Shown piece by piece: positions 9,138 through 18,813 of a DNA stretch of 64,000 nucleotides. Source of the stretch: Vibrio astriarenae (lineage in GTDB: Bacteria > Pseudomonadota > Gammaproteobacteria > Enterobacterales > Vibrionaceae). The notes under the pieces were generated by a model. It did no database searches and was not told where the DNA came from. It saw only the letters and a list, made by a program, of their open reading frames with translations. Where the stretch lies: contig NZ_CP047475.1 in assembly GCF_010587385.1 (NCBI RefSeq), positions 2,046,001-2,110,000 of the forward strand. Direction: 5' to 3'. The position numbers were made by a program, and so were the translations under genes. The number at the start of each line of letters is the position of its first letter. Within the stretch, counting starts at the first letter, position 1.

Positions 9138-10283
9138 ATGAAACAACCAATGTCACAACTAGCGATACTGAAACAAGATAAGTGGCTCACTGCCTGCTTG
9201 AGTTGGATACCGATCGTCTTGGCGATAGTTATCTGGGCGATCTTTTCCAAAGGGATCGCTCGCGACCTTCCCATTGGCATCGTTGATCTGTCCCATAGCA
9301 AAGCATCAAGAAGCTTAATCAATCACTTCAATGCCTCACCAACCATGAAGGTCGCACACTACTATCCTGATACCTTACGTGCTAAAAACGCCTTAGTTGA
9401 GAGCGAAGTCTACGCCTATGTGGTGATACCGAAGGATTTTGATAAGCAGTTAACCAAACAGACGTTACCTCAAGTCACCACCTTTTATAACAGCCAATAC
9501 ATCCTTATTGGCAGGCTGATTAACTCTGCGATTGTGCAGTCAACGGGCTACTTTAACGCATCAGTTGAAACCGGTAAGCAATTAGCTAAAGGCAACCAAG
9601 TGCTGGATGCTGCGATGGGAAAAGCCGTCCCAATTCGCACTCAAATCACACCTCTTTTTAACAGCAATACCAACTACGCTCAGTTCTTAGTCTCCGCTAT
9701 TGTGCCTGCGATTTGGCAAATTGGTATTGTTGTCGGAACCATTATGATTTTGGCAGCCAATCGTCGCGCTGTCGGCGACTCAATCCAATTGTGGCTCGGT
9801 TCTAAACCTGTTCATACCATGGGAACATTACTGAGCCGTTACTTCCTGATATTTGCTCTGCAAGGCGCACTCTTTCTGTTCTTCTTCTACATCGTTTTAG
9901 CATGGCCCCAACATGGCAACCTTTGGGTTGTAATGGTGGCTCAATGGGTAACGATCATCGCATGCATGATAATGGGTACGCTTTTCTACCTTATCACTCT
10001 CGATGCAGCGCGAGCCATGAGCTTTGCAGGTGCGTTTACCGCGCCGAGTTTCGCATTTATGGGGATTACGTTTCCTGTGACCGATATGGGGCTTGTTGCC
10101 CAAGCATGGCGTAACTTGCTACCCATCAGCCACTATATCGAAGTTCAAGTGAGTCAAACCAACTATGGTCTCACTGCTCTAGAATCACTGACGCACTTAG
10201 TTCCAATGACTGGCTATATCATTCCAGCGCTTTTAATTGTGTTCATCGTGAACAAGAAGCTGCGTCCGGAGGCGATAGCATGA
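9138..10283 (+). CDS. ABC-2 type transporter permease (first of pair)
   Basis: Inner membrane permease of 381 residues. An N-terminal helix (about 20-38) is followed by a large periplasmic domain (about 40-225, with the motif SEVYAYVVIPKDFDK seen in YhhJ/YbhS-like proteins) and then a block of five or six helices to the C-terminus. There is no ATP-binding domain. Its stop overlaps the start of the next permease by 4 bases (ATGA), indicating translational coupling. No ATP-binding subunit is encoded in the operon, so the energy source is unexplained. Confidence 0.88.
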   Translation: MKQPMSQLAILKQDKWLTACLSWIPIVLAIVIWAIFSKGIARDLPIGIVDLSHSKASRSLINHFNASPTMKVAHYYPDTLRAKNALVESEVYAYVVIPKDFDKQLTKQTLPQVTTFYNSQYILIGRLINSAIVQSTGYFNASVETGKQLAKGNQVLDAAMGKAVPIRTQITPLFNSNTNYAQFLVSAIVPAIWQIGIVVGTIMILAANRRAVGDSIQLWLGSKPVHTMGTLLSRYFLIFALQGALFLFFFYIVLAWPQHGNLWVVMVAQWVTIIACMIMGTLFYLITLDAARAMSFAGAFTAPSFAFMGITFPVTDMGLVAQAWRNLLPISHYIEVQVSQTNYGLTALESLTHLVPMTGYIIPALLIVFIVNKKLRPEAIA

Positions 10284-11446
10284 GTTTTTGGTCTCTACTT
10301 AAAGAAGAGCTCGTCGCACTTCTCACCAACCCAGTCGTGGTGATTACCGTATTTGGCGGTGTGGTATTTTACTCGTTTCTTTACCCTCTCCCCTATGCTC
10401 ATCAAACACCATTAGAGCAGAAAGTAGCCGTCGTGAACCTTGATAACAGCCAAGTGAGCCTGAAGCTTGAACGAATGATTGATGCAACTCCTCAAGTGCA
10501 GGTGGTTGAACGAGTACATACGATTGAGGATGCCAAAACCAGCTTCATGCGCGGTGATATTTCCGGGTTTATTGTCATTCCGGCTCACTTTTACAAAGAC
10601 CTCCTGTTAGGGAAGAGCCCGGTTTTGTCCTATGCTGGGGACGCCTCTTACTTTCTTGTCTATGGCACGGTGGTTGAAGGGTTGGCGCAAGCTGGGGGCA
10701 CATTAGGTGCCGAGGTTAAAGTTGCCCAAATCCTCTCTTCCGGAGAGCCTATCGCTTTAGCTTCTGAGCAGTACAGCTCAGTAAAATCCAATCTTAAACC
10801 CACTTTTAACCCTCGAATGGGCTACGTAGACTACGTGGTGCCCGCAGTATTTGTTTTGATACTGCAACAAACACTCGTCATGGCCGCTGGCCTGATGGTA
10901 GGAACACAAAAAGGCAACAACGGCTATTGGCAACAGGTCTCGAAGTTTAAACTGCTAGCGGCGAGAACCTTTGTTCTGTCATTCATCTACTACGTGTTAA
11001 GCATGTATTATTTTGGAGCAAGCTTTAACATGCATGGTGTCACCACGCTCGCTTCAATGAGCCACATTCTCACCATGTTACTGCCGTTCATTGTGGCGTG
11101 TTGTCTTCTTGGCTATACGCTGGGCTACTGGCTTCCAAGGCGTGAGCTTGTCACGGTATTGGTGCTCGTCAGTTCAATGCCGTTGGTGTTTTTGGCGGGC
11201 TTTATTTGGCCGGTAGAAATGATTCCCGCTCCGCTGTTATGGGCTGCCGATCTCTTTCCAAGTACCGTCGCCATCAAGGCGTTCTTATCGTTGAATCAAA
11301 TGGGGGCAGATTGGAGTCAAGTCAATCACCTTTACACTCACCTTTGGATTCTGGTTCTCAGTTGGGGCTGCGTCACGGCATTTGTGTCTCGAACGGCTCC
11401 TCCATCAGCACAATCTGCTCAATCTCGGGCAGTGAAAACGACTTAG
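10280..11446 (+). CDS. ABC-2 type transporter permease (second of pair)
   Basis: 388 residues with the same layout as its upstream neighbour: one N-terminal helix (about 18-40), a periplasmic domain (about 42-190) containing a similar motif (GDISGFIVIPAHFYKD) and a C-terminal helical block with the motif FLAGFIWPVEMIP. The two probably form a heterodimeric channel. No Walker motifs are present. The last 74 bases (11373-11446) overlap the 3' end of the convergent DUF429 gene. It is the last gene of the exporter operon and I see no clear terminator after it. Confidence 0.88.
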   Translation: MSFWSLLKEELVALLTNPVVVITVFGGVVFYSFLYPLPYAHQTPLEQKVAVVNLDNSQVSLKLERMIDATPQVQVVERVHTIEDAKTSFMRGDISGFIVIPAHFYKDLLLGKSPVLSYAGDASYFLVYGTVVEGLAQAGGTLGAEVKVAQILSSGEPIALASEQYSSVKSNLKPTFNPRMGYVDYVVPAVFVLILQQTLVMAAGLMVGTQKGNNGYWQQVSKFKLLAARTFVLSFIYYVLSMYYFGASFNMHGVTTLASMSHILTMLLPFIVACCLLGYTLGYWLPRRELVTVLVLVSSMPLVFLAGFIWPVEMIPAPLLWAADLFPSTVAIKAFLSLNQMGADWSQVNHLYTHLWILVLSWGCVTAFVSRTAPPSAQSAQSRAVKTT

Positions 11447-12158
11447 GATAGACAATTTCTCTGCAATTTCCGTAGCGATCGTAATCTGCTTTATCTGGTA
11501 AGCGAGTCAAATGCAAGGCCGATTGACTCGCCATACACAACACTAACGCATCAATGATGTCATCAGGCATGACATGTTTTCTCAGCGTTTTGTTAGTCGC
11601 TTGATGAACTGCTTTACCAAGACTTGGATGCAAGGTTTCGAGTAAGGCTATTCGTTCATCACGTCCTTCGGACGTGCGTTTATTCGTTTCAAGTGGCTTT
11701 CCAGCTAACTGTGCAAATAACACCTCTGGATGTGATTCTCTGATAACGTCGTTATACCCTACCTCGGCTCGGCGTAAATGCTCGTCCAACTCACGTATCT
11801 TTGGGACGATCCCCCAAGTCTGCTTCGAAAATTTCTTCCCTACCTCTTTCATATTAAGTTCGCAACCTTGCAGGTAGCTATCCGAATACACAGCATCTCG
11901 ACACGGCACTGGAAAAATCGATGACTGTTTCACTTTAGTAAGTTTCCTTCGTGCTGCTTTATCACACTGTCGGTCAGGACTTTCTGAATCGCTAAAACCT
12001 ATTGGCATATCGATCAGGCAATGGATAGGTTGGTCATATTGCGAAAGTAACGCTTCCAAGCCAGAAAATAGACCGCCAGTCAGCCGACCATCTTCTATAG
12101 ACCAAGCCCACCAGCCAAACTTACATCCATCGATACCAAGGTATATACATTGCTCCAT
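11373..12158 (-). CDS. DUF429 domain-containing protein
   Basis: 261 residues of the DUF429 family, which is predicted to have an RNase H-like fold; function unknown. Family features are the start YLGIDGCKFGWWAW, the acidic motif LIDMPIGF around residues 49-56, the block SIFPVPCRDAVY, and the late motif DDIIDALVLCMAS. The acidic residues could form a metal site by analogy with RNase H folds, which is inference. It is convergent with, and overlaps by 74 bases, the second exporter permease, and is divergent from a DUF2750 gene 88 bases away. Confidence 0.85.
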   Translation of the reverse strand: MEQCIYLGIDGCKFGWWAWSIEDGRLTGGLFSGLEALLSQYDQPIHCLIDMPIGFSDSESPDRQCDKAARRKLTKVKQSSIFPVPCRDAVYSDSYLQGCELNMKEVGKKFSKQTWGIVPKIRELDEHLRRAEVGYNDVIRESHPEVLFAQLAGKPLETNKRTSEGRDERIALLETLHPSLGKAVHQATNKTLRKHVMPDDIIDALVLCMASQSALHLTRLPDKADYDRYGNCREIVYPKSFSLPEIEQIVLMEEPFETQMP

Positions 12159-12246
12159 TAGGCCCCCTTACTCTTTTCTACGGTAGCCACACGCCACCTG
12201 ACTCGACTATAATCTAGTTTATCTCACTGAACACCAAAGGGTTGTC

Positions 12247-12624
12247 ATGACTTCTGTAAATACACCATCTGTTCCTAAAGATCCGATGGAGCGAATGAAT
12301 ATCTTCTTTAAGGCCGCTGTTGCTGATCTTAAAATTTGGCTTCTGATTGATGAGCACGGCAGTGTGCTGCTCAACACAGATGATGAAGAGTGTGTCCCAG
12401 TATGGCCGTCAGAAGAGCACGCATTAATGTGGGCAACCGACGAGTGGGAAGGATTCAAAGCTGAGCCTATTTCACTGGCTAAGTGGAAAAGTCGCTGGAC
12501 ACGCGGTTTGGAAGAAGATGAGCTATCACTCGTGGTCTTCCCAGACACCAATGGTGAAGGGGTTGTTCTTTACCCAGATGAATTCGAATTTGAACTGCAA
12601 AAACGCGAATCAAAACGTAAATAG
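12247..12624 (+). CDS. DUF2750 domain-containing protein
   Basis: A 125-residue acidic cytoplasmic protein fitting DUF2750: a helix (MERMNIFFKAAVADLKIWLL), then VPVWPSEEHALMWATDEWEGFKA split over about residues 57-80, then the pattern LAKWKSRWTRGLEEDEL. The family has no known function. It is a single gene with its own terminator. Confidence 0.85.
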   Translation: MTSVNTPSVPKDPMERMNIFFKAAVADLKIWLLIDEHGSVLLNTDDEECVPVWPSEEHALMWATDEWEGFKAEPISLAKWKSRWTRGLEEDELSLVVFPDTNGEGVVLYPDEFEFELQKRESKRK

Positions 12625-12656
12625 CTCTTTAAAGGCTATTTAGCACCAGTAAATGA

Positions 12657-12685
12657 GCCGCCCTTTGTTCGGGCGGCTTTTGTTT
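12657..12685 (+). terminator. Rho-independent terminator of the DUF2750 gene
   Basis: GCCGCCC (12657-12663) pairs with GGGCGGC (12671-12677) and is followed by TTTTGTTT. It sits directly against the stop codon of the convergent lipoprotein gene. Confidence 0.85.
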
Positions 12686-12687
12686 GG

Positions 12688-13440
12688 CTACCAACCTTTC
12701 TCAGGGAAAGTTGGGCTAAATATTGGAGCTAGGACTTGGAGTTCCTCATCGGTCACATAAACTGTTTGCGTTGAGGTAACCACGCCATCAGTGCGGTATA
12801 CCGCCATAGCAAAAGATGATGTCGCTGAGCCCAGTATTGATGCCTTCATCTCCCCGCAATGCTGTCCCCCGCAATCTCTTGGCTGATGTGTGCTCCAATG
12901 ATCAAATCCCGTTTTCTCTCCCATCAAAACAGAATCAACCGTAACCGGAGTATCATCGTTCAGGTAATAAAAGTTTGAAATCACCGACTCAATCTGCACA
13001 TTTTTATTCTGAATAAGCTCACTGTAAAAAACATAACTCGCCCAGAAATCGGGTTTACTCTCTGATAGAGTAAATGTAACGCGCGCCGAACCTTCCGTAT
13101 TTTGAGTATCACGCTCAAGAGAGAAAATCATTCTTTCCTGCACACTACCAAGGTTACACGTCCATAGTTTACAAGCGCGTTCCATCTCTTTATAACTGGT
13201 TCCCCAACGGTGGGCAGCTTCCGCAATAAGTGGATCTTCTTGTGGGAAATCAATATCGGTATCGTTATCTGGAGTCGTTTGATCATTGCCATCATCGCCA
13301 CCACCTGAGCCAGGAGGCAAGACAGGCAAACCTGGATTACCTGGAATAGGGTCCACCGGCGCACTTGAATCATTATCTGAACTATTACATCCGACCACAA
13401 AAACAGATAGCAACAAGGCTAATGCAGCTGTTTTTTTCAT
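12688..13440 (-). CDS. Putative lipoprotein with Pro/Gly/Asp-rich linker
   Basis: From the ATG at 13440 (GAGAAG ribosome binding site 5 bases upstream) this gives 250 residues. A lipoprotein signal (MKKTAALALLLSVFVVGC) is followed by a low-complexity linker of about 50 residues rich in Pro, Gly and Asp. The remaining domain of about 170 residues has several Cys (CKLWTC, CGGQHC) that may form disulfides in the periplasm. I do not recognise the family. The frame is open further upstream (to 13488), but only the 13440 start gives a proper signal. It stands alone between the DUF2750 gene and torA. Confidence 0.8.
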   Translation of the reverse strand: MKKTAALALLLSVFVVGCNSSDNDSSAPVDPIPGNPGLPVLPPGSGGGDDGNDQTTPDNDTDIDFPQEDPLIAEAAHRWGTSYKEMERACKLWTCNLGSVQERMIFSLERDTQNTEGSARVTFTLSESKPDFWASYVFYSELIQNKNVQIESVISNFYYLNDDTPVTVDSVLMGEKTGFDHWSTHQPRDCGGQHCGEMKASILGSATSSFAMAVYRTDGVVTSTQTVYVTDEELQVLAPIFSPTFPEKGW

Positions 13441-13563
13441 TTCACTTCTCACATTAATTCGATGATTAAACGAGCACGATTCCCTCAATTGCCCAACCTC
13501 TCTCCCTAACGTTCAAATATTATTCACTGATGATGATTTGGTCTAAGTAGGATTTTCAATTAA

Positions 13564-13586
13564 GCTAATAAGCAAAGCTTATCAGC
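13564..13586. promoter_or_regulatory. Near-perfect inverted repeat in the torA-lipoprotein gap
   Basis: GCTAATAAGC (13564-13573) and GCTTATCAGC (13577-13586) form 10-base arms with one mismatch and a 3-base centre, 124 bases upstream of the lipoprotein start. Possibly an operator for the lipoprotein gene. Weak evidence. Confidence 0.3.
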
Positions 13587-13642
13587 AACTATCCTTTTCA
13601 CTCACTTAGCTCACTGTTTTAAAAGCACTGAACATCAAACGC

Positions 13643-13673
13643 AAAAAAGGCGACAGTTTGCACTGTCGCCTTT
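13643..13673 (-). terminator. Rho-independent terminator of torECA
   Basis: Read on the minus strand, AAAGGCGACAGT pairs with ACTGTCGCCTTT (12-base arms, loop of 4) and is followed by a T run. It lies 23 bases after the torA stop, so no torD gene is co-transcribed. Confidence 0.9.
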
Positions 13674-13695
13674 GAGGTCTATTTTAGAACTGTCG

Positions 13696-16158
13696 CTAGG
13701 CGACTTCTAACGGTCCACCGAATGCTGTTACTGGCGGAAGGTCACCATTGAATTTCTCAATATCAACCTGACACGTGTTTGCACTGGTTGCTTGAGCAAG
13801 TTCAGAAGACGGAATGTCTTGTGTTAGTGTGTTTGGATCGCCGTAGGTGTCAATGGCACCGACTTTCTCGTTAAGAGGGCCATACCAAGCACCTTCTTCG
13901 ATACGTACAACACCTGGAGCGTAAGCATCCATCAGAACTGCACCTGCAAGAAGCTGACCACGATCGTTAAATACACGTACCACATCACCATCTTTGATGC
14001 CTTTCTTCTTGGCATCTTCAGGGTTGAGGTAGATTGGCTCACGACCTTGTACCGCATACGTTGCGCGGAACTCTTCTGATTCACACATCTGAGAGTGCAG
14101 ACGCTTGTCTGGGTGACAAGACTGCAGCCAGAATGGGTGTTTTTCAGAGCCTGGGCCGCCGTGTGAACGCTCAGACTTCTCGAACCACATTGGGTGCTCT
14201 TGACAGTGCTCGTAGCCCATGTTGCCGATAGTACGGCTTGTGATCTCAATGAAACCCGATGGTGTACCTAGAGCATTGATCTCAGGGTCTTCACGGAATG
14301 CTGCGTGACGAGTCCAAGGTTTACCTTTACCGAAGTCTAGGAAGCCTTTCTCCCAGAATTCTTCAAACTCTGGCATGTCGAACTTGCCTTCGTTTGATGC
14401 TTTACAGCTATCGTAAAGTGATTTAACCCACTCCATCTCTGTCATACCGCGAGTGTAGTCCTTATCACGACCCCAGCGAGCCGTTAGCTCAGTCATGATG
14501 TCGAAGTCTGTCTTCGACTGGAACAATGGATCCACTAGCTTGTGCATCGCAATCAAGCCACGGCCAGAGTATGCACCGTAACCATCGATATCGTTACGCT
14601 CGAACTGAGTACATGCTGGTAATACGATATCTGAGAAGCGACACGTTGCCGTCCACGCAAAGTCAATCGATACAACGGTTTGAAGTGCTTTAAACGCTTG
14701 CTTCATCTTGTTGCGATCTTGGTGGTGGTGCCATGGGTTGTTACCACTAAATACCATCATCTTGGTATCTGGAAGCGTAATCACTGCACCGTTTGCGTTG
14801 ATTTTCTTGCCCGGTTCGATCAACGCATCAACCCAACGTGCGACTGGGATAACACGGCTGTAGCCGTTGAAATCCTGGTTGGTGTGCTTCGGCTCTTGGC
14901 CTTGGTCGATGTTCAATGGGAATGAGCCTGGCGCTGCAAAACCTGTTGAAGAAACACCGATACCAGAGTAGTGGTGACCATAAGAGATACCGCCACCCGG
15001 TAGACCGATTTGGCCCACCATTGCTGCGATAACTGCTGCCATCCAGTATGGTTGCTCACCATGCTCTTGACGTTGGATACTCCAACCAACCAAGATTTGC
15101 GTACGGCCGTTAACTAGCATACGAGCAAAGTCGCGGATCTCTTGTGCGCTTGCGCCACAGATCTCAGCCGCCCACTCAGGGGTCTTCTCAATACGGTCTT
15201 TGGTCTCACCTTGAACGTATTTGATAAAGTCTTCAAAGCCCAAACAGTAGGTTTCAATAAAGTCTTTGTCGTGCAGGTCTTCATTATATAGAACGTGCGC
15301 AACACCCAGCATAAACGGTACGTCTGTGTGTGGGTGAATGTAACGCAGATCGTTCTCTAGGTAGCGAGCTGTCTTATTGCGAACAGGGTCAACAGAGATA
15401 ACGTTGATCTCTTTCTTCGCCACTTTCTCTTTTAGCTGTTCTAGGTACGCAAATGACTCGTGAGTTTCACACGTCCAACCTACCTGTAGGTTCTTAACAG
15501 GATCGTTACCCCAAAGGACAATGTTGTCACTGTTCTCAAGGATGAGTTCCCAAGACGTACCTTGCGCGTATACCTCGGTCGAACCAAGAACGTAAGGTAG
15601 GATCGTTTGGCCTGCACCTGTTGAGTAGTCACCCACTTTCTTCACAGAGTAACCATGTAGACCCATTGCACGTTGCATGTGGTTATTACAGCTGTGCATT
15701 TGACCCGTTTGACGCCAACCTGTTTGGCCAGTGTGTAGAGCCCAAGGGCCATAGTCTTTCTGTACGCGTTCTAGCTCACGATAGAATAGATCAAGCGCTT
15801 CATCCCAAGTCACACGAACGAAACGGTTGTTACCGCGTGTATCCGCCGCATACTTGTGCTTTTTCAGCCAATCAAGACGCACCATAGGGTAACGCACACG
15901 TGATGGGCTGTAGATAATACCTTTAATACCATTCAACATGTCTGTTGGGTATTTATCTAGCTCTAGTGGTTTAATCTCTTGAACTTTACCACCCCACACT
16001 CGAGCGCGGAATGCGCCCCAGTGTGAACCAGATACTTTCCAAGTACCTTCAGTTTCCGCTGCGTTTGCTGACGCTGATGCTAGTAGACTCGGGCCGATTA
16101 GAGAGGCCGCACTTGTCCCTGCTACACCTTTAAGAAAACTTCTTCGTGTAATTGCCAT
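13696..16158 (-). CDS. torA: Periplasmic trimethylamine N-oxide reductase TorA (molybdoenzyme)
   Basis: Reduces TMAO to trimethylamine as the terminal step of anaerobic respiration. 820 residues. A Tat signal (RRSFLKG at residues 5-11, cleavage expected after SANA near 33) marks export as a folded protein. The rest is a bis-MGD molybdopterin oxidoreductase of the DMSO/TMAO reductase group with no iron-sulfur motif. Ser179 in GDYSTGAGQ aligns with the molybdenum ligand serine of this group. Last gene of torE-torC-torA, 24 bases after torC. TorZ-like or DMSO reductases are close relatives, but the TorC and TorE neighbours favour TorA. Confidence 0.95.
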   Translation of the reverse strand: MAITRRSFLKGVAGTSAASLIGPSLLASASANAAETEGTWKVSGSHWGAFRARVWGGKVQEIKPLELDKYPTDMLNGIKGIIYSPSRVRYPMVRLDWLKKHKYAADTRGNNRFVRVTWDEALDLFYRELERVQKDYGPWALHTGQTGWRQTGQMHSCNNHMQRAMGLHGYSVKKVGDYSTGAGQTILPYVLGSTEVYAQGTSWELILENSDNIVLWGNDPVKNLQVGWTCETHESFAYLEQLKEKVAKKEINVISVDPVRNKTARYLENDLRYIHPHTDVPFMLGVAHVLYNEDLHDKDFIETYCLGFEDFIKYVQGETKDRIEKTPEWAAEICGASAQEIRDFARMLVNGRTQILVGWSIQRQEHGEQPYWMAAVIAAMVGQIGLPGGGISYGHHYSGIGVSSTGFAAPGSFPLNIDQGQEPKHTNQDFNGYSRVIPVARWVDALIEPGKKINANGAVITLPDTKMMVFSGNNPWHHHQDRNKMKQAFKALQTVVSIDFAWTATCRFSDIVLPACTQFERNDIDGYGAYSGRGLIAMHKLVDPLFQSKTDFDIMTELTARWGRDKDYTRGMTEMEWVKSLYDSCKASNEGKFDMPEFEEFWEKGFLDFGKGKPWTRHAAFREDPEINALGTPSGFIEITSRTIGNMGYEHCQEHPMWFEKSERSHGGPGSEKHPFWLQSCHPDKRLHSQMCESEEFRATYAVQGREPIYLNPEDAKKKGIKDGDVVRVFNDRGQLLAGAVLMDAYAPGVVRIEEGAWYGPLNEKVGAIDTYGDPNTLTQDIPSSELAQATSANTCQVDIEKFNGDLPPVTAFGGPLEVA

Positions 16159-16182
16159 TTTTTAACTCCAATTGACGTCTTA

Positions 16183-17361
16183 TTAGTGGTGGCCTTCAGA
16201 GAAATCAGATGAGTGCTTCTGTAGGTACTTAAGTACTAGCGCCTCTGTATCTGTATCGAAGTTAACGAATGCGATCATACCGTCTAGCATGCCGACCCAA
16301 CCGTTAGCACTGAAGTGTGCTTCATCAGGTTGCGTGTGACAGGTTGAACAGTTCGTTACGTAAGCTTCACCCGCTGCTTTCCAGATCGGATCAAAGTCAG
16401 ACACCATAGACTCTTTCTTCATCCATAGATTGACTGAAACTTCTTCCCACGGAAGGCCTGTCAGCTCGTCTTCTTTCTTCTCACCCACTTTAACGATATC
16501 GCTTGTCGACACTTCACGAGTCAGGATTGCAGTCGCAATGTTCATACCAAACTCTTCTTGAAGGACTCGACCAAAGCCTTTCGCTTTACGCCAACCGTCA
16601 ATTTGAATTTCAATCATGTCGCCTTTTTCGCCCACGATCGCCACTTGGCTTGCTGGGCTAAGTAGACCTGCCTCTGTTTGAGCCGACTCATCGGTGTACA
16701 TTGGTAAGTGGCGAACTGAGATAACATCATTACCACTTGAGTAACGCGTGCTGTTGGCAACTTGCTCTAGGTCACCAACGATACCGCTTGCCGCTGCCAT
16801 GTCTTGTGGAAGGTGGTGCGCGATACCTTTGTGACAATCCACACAGCTTTGATCTCGTTCAGCTGCCGAAGCCATTTGGATACGTGCTGTTGGTGACATC
16901 TGCTCGAAGTCCATCGAGTCATAGTTGTGACAGTTTTTACACTCCAGAGAGCCATTTGCTGAGAAACGATCCCATTCGTGACGAGCTAGCTCTAAACGGC
17001 GAGCTTCAAATTTTTCAGGTGTATCTAAATCACCGAAAATCTGTGCAAAAACTTCTTTTGAAGCCTGCATCTTACGCGCGATTTTGTCTGTCCAGTTATG
17101 TGGTACGTGACAGTCTGGACAAGTTGCACGAACACCAGAATTATTTTTCCAGTGAACTGTATCTTGAAGTTCTACGTAAACATTGTCACGCATCGTGTGA
17201 CAGCTGATACAGAACTCTTCCGTGTTTGTTACCTCTAGGGCTGTGTTGAAGCCACCCCAAAAGATGACACCGGCGAGGAAACCACCGAGTGTGAGTACAC
17301 CAAGGCTAATGTGTACAGCGGGGCGCGTCATAGTGCGCCACAATTTTTTAATGAAAGACAT
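16183..17361 (-). CDS. torC: Pentaheme c-type cytochrome TorC
   Basis: Carries electrons from the menaquinone pool to TorA. 392 residues with an N-terminal membrane anchor (about 16-37) and periplasmic heme domains. Five CxxCH motifs are visible: CISCH (51), CPDCH (81), CKNCH (141), CVDCH (173) and CSTCH (338). The first four form the NapC/NirT domain; the fifth lies in a C-terminal domain that contacts TorA in known systems. Five hemes separate TorC from tetraheme NapC. It lies between torE (42 bases upstream) and torA. Confidence 0.96.
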   Translation of the reverse strand: MSFIKKLWRTMTRPAVHISLGVLTLGGFLAGVIFWGGFNTALEVTNTEEFCISCHTMRDNVYVELQDTVHWKNNSGVRATCPDCHVPHNWTDKIARKMQASKEVFAQIFGDLDTPEKFEARRLELARHEWDRFSANGSLECKNCHNYDSMDFEQMSPTARIQMASAAERDQSCVDCHKGIAHHLPQDMAAASGIVGDLEQVANSTRYSSGNDVISVRHLPMYTDESAQTEAGLLSPASQVAIVGEKGDMIEIQIDGWRKAKGFGRVLQEEFGMNIATAILTREVSTSDIVKVGEKKEDELTGLPWEEVSVNLWMKKESMVSDFDPIWKAAGEAYVTNCSTCHTQPDEAHFSANGWVGMLDGMIAFVNFDTDTEALVLKYLQKHSSDFSEGHH

Positions 17362-17403
17362 ACGATTACTTCTCTAATGATTCTTTAAAAACAAAGCTAG
17401 GTG

Positions 17404-17580
17404 TTAACCATGAGCACCAGGAGGACCGAATACGAAGACCTGAAGCATCCAAACGATAAAGCCGTAGCCACCGACCAACGCGACGCTTAGCACTGGGAAC
17501 AGGAGAACAGCAATCACTAAGAATGATTTCCATTCCAGTGAACGCTCCTCTGCGCTGTCGATTTTATTAACATCACTCAT
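17404..17580 (-). CDS. torE: Small membrane protein TorE
   Basis: A 58-residue protein read directly from the sequence: a polar start (MSDVNKIDSAEERSLEWKSF), one long hydrophobic helix (about 21-49) and the ending VFGPPGAHG. Small one-helix proteins of this type (TorE) accompany TorC and TorA in Vibrio and Shewanella; they resemble NapE. The exact role is unclear, probably support of electron transfer or assembly in the inner membrane. Start ATG at 17580 with AGG nearby; first gene of torE-torC-torA. Confidence 0.88.
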   Translation of the reverse strand: MSDVNKIDSAEERSLEWKSFLVIAVLLFPVLSVALVGGYGFIVWMLQVFVFGPPGAHG

Positions 17581-17734
17581 ACATAATGCCTGTAAATTGT
17601 AATTGAAAGACTGACCCGCCCTCGATTGAGCACGAATTTGAAATACTACTTCTTAGTTAAAATGGTAGACCATTGAGGCACATTTTTTCAACGTTAAAGT
17701 GCCCCTCACCCCTTGTTAATCAACACTTTTTTGA

Positions 17735-17754
17735 GTTCATCCAGAGATGTGAAC
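17735..17754. promoter_or_regulatory. Possible TorR-type site upstream of torECA
   Basis: GTTCA (17735-17739) and TGAAC (17750-17754) form an inverted repeat with a 10-base spacer. GAGTTCATCC at 17733-17742 matches the E. coli tor box CCGTTCATCC at 8 of 10 bases. It lies about 155 bases upstream of torE. Found by eye; no torR or torS gene is in the window. Confidence 0.35.
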
Positions 17755-17894
17755 GATTGGGTTTTTATATGAAAACTTGTTAATGGTTATGTCAGTTTAT
17801 AGAATGAAACGGCCGATACAAACCATTAACAAATAAGAAATTCTCTCTTTTTTATTGACTCTAGCAAAGCCCCAATATTCACTTTGATTTACAG

Positions 17895-17921
17895 TGTTAT
17901 CCACAGAAAATGTGGATAACA
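17895..17921. promoter_or_regulatory. Inverted pair of perfect DnaA boxes
   Basis: TTATCCACA (17897-17905) and its reverse complement TGTGGATAA (17911-17919) both match the DnaA box consensus TTATNCACA exactly. With flanking bases they form 11-base arms around GAAAA. They lie 64 bases before the TTG start of the YeeZ-like gene and about 315 bases upstream of torE. This could be a DnaA-regulated promoter or a DnaA titration site. A lone pair does not make an origin. As DNA it is also a hairpin, but without a T run. Confidence 0.55.
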
Positions 17922-17984
17922 TGTGCCTGCCTAATCACTTTCAGGTTATGATTTAGCCGACCTGACTCAAGGAGGGAAACTAGA

Positions 17985-18809
17985 TTGAAAATTGTCGTCG
18001 TTGGAGGGGGTTGGCTTGGACTGCCCCTCGCTAAACATTTAAAGGGACTTGGTCATATTGTTGCTGTGACGAAAACCACTCAAGAAGGCTGTCTCTTACT
18101 CGAAAAACAGGGCTACCACTCGTTCGCTTTAAGTCTTGGGAAGGACCTTAATGAAGAGCAAAAAGAAGCCTTTGAGACTTTCAGTCCAGATATCATCATT
18201 GGCTGCTTTCCTCCGGGGTTGCGCGCAAAAAAACCAGCAAATTACGTAGAAAACTGGTCTCAGCTTTCGAAGCTGGCCCACACTGTTAAGGCACAAAAAG
18301 TCATCATGATCAGCACATCAGGTGTCTACCCTACTTTAGCCGAGAAGATGTACGAGTGTCGGGAACTGGCATCACAACCGCATGATAGTAAACAAAATTT
18401 ACTTTCCAAAGGAGAGCTAGAGGTCATCAACGGTGGTGTTCCATACTCTATCTTACGGTGCTCTGGTTTGATTGGCCCTAACCGTCATCCAGCAAGATTT
18501 GCCCCTCGATTAAAAGCAATCAGCGATAAAGCGCCTGCAAATATGGTACATCTGGACGATGTTATCGCTGCTATCGTATTTATGCTTGAGAACGGCACCA
18601 ATCAGATATTTAACGTCACTACCCCAGAAACCGTCAGCAAGTATGAATTTTATCGACGTGCAACAGGGCTTTACCACGAACCATTTTCGATGCCAGCTCC
18701 CGTCCATACACCTGACAAACAGATCATGGCGGACAAACTCGTAAATACTGGCTTTACGTTCAAATACCCACATATTTTTGAAGCGCTAGACGCACTGGGA
18801 GACAAATAG
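17985..18809 (+). CDS. NAD(P)-binding SDR/epimerase family protein, YeeZ-like
   Basis: 274 residues with an N-terminal Rossmann motif (VVVGGGWLGLPLAKHL, residues 4-19), the segment ISTSGVYP (about 109-116) where extended short-chain dehydrogenases carry the catalytic Ser/Thr, and a C-terminal substrate region. It resembles YeeZ, a protein of unknown substrate; the usual YxxxK pair is not evident, so activity is uncertain. The start is TTG: a strong AAGGAGG lies 9 bases before the TTG at 17985 and no suitable ATG exists nearby. It is followed 4 bases later by the YdcF-like gene, so the two form an operon. An inverted pair of DnaA boxes lies in its promoter region. Confidence 0.82.
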   Translation: MKIVVVGGGWLGLPLAKHLKGLGHIVAVTKTTQEGCLLLEKQGYHSFALSLGKDLNEEQKEAFETFSPDIIIGCFPPGLRAKKPANYVENWSQLSKLAHTVKAQKVIMISTSGVYPTLAEKMYECRELASQPHDSKQNLLSKGELEVINGGVPYSILRCSGLIGPNRHPARFAPRLKAISDKAPANMVHLDDVIAAIVFMLENGTNQIFNVTTPETVSKYEFYRRATGLYHEPFSMPAPVHTPDKQIMADKLVNTGFTFKYPHIFEALDALGDK

Positions 18810-18813
18810 AATT

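Noticed and set aside
17895..17921. The DnaA-box pair as a replication origin
   Set aside because: No cluster of further boxes, no AT-rich unwinding repeats beside it, and no dnaA, gidA or rctB genes nearby.
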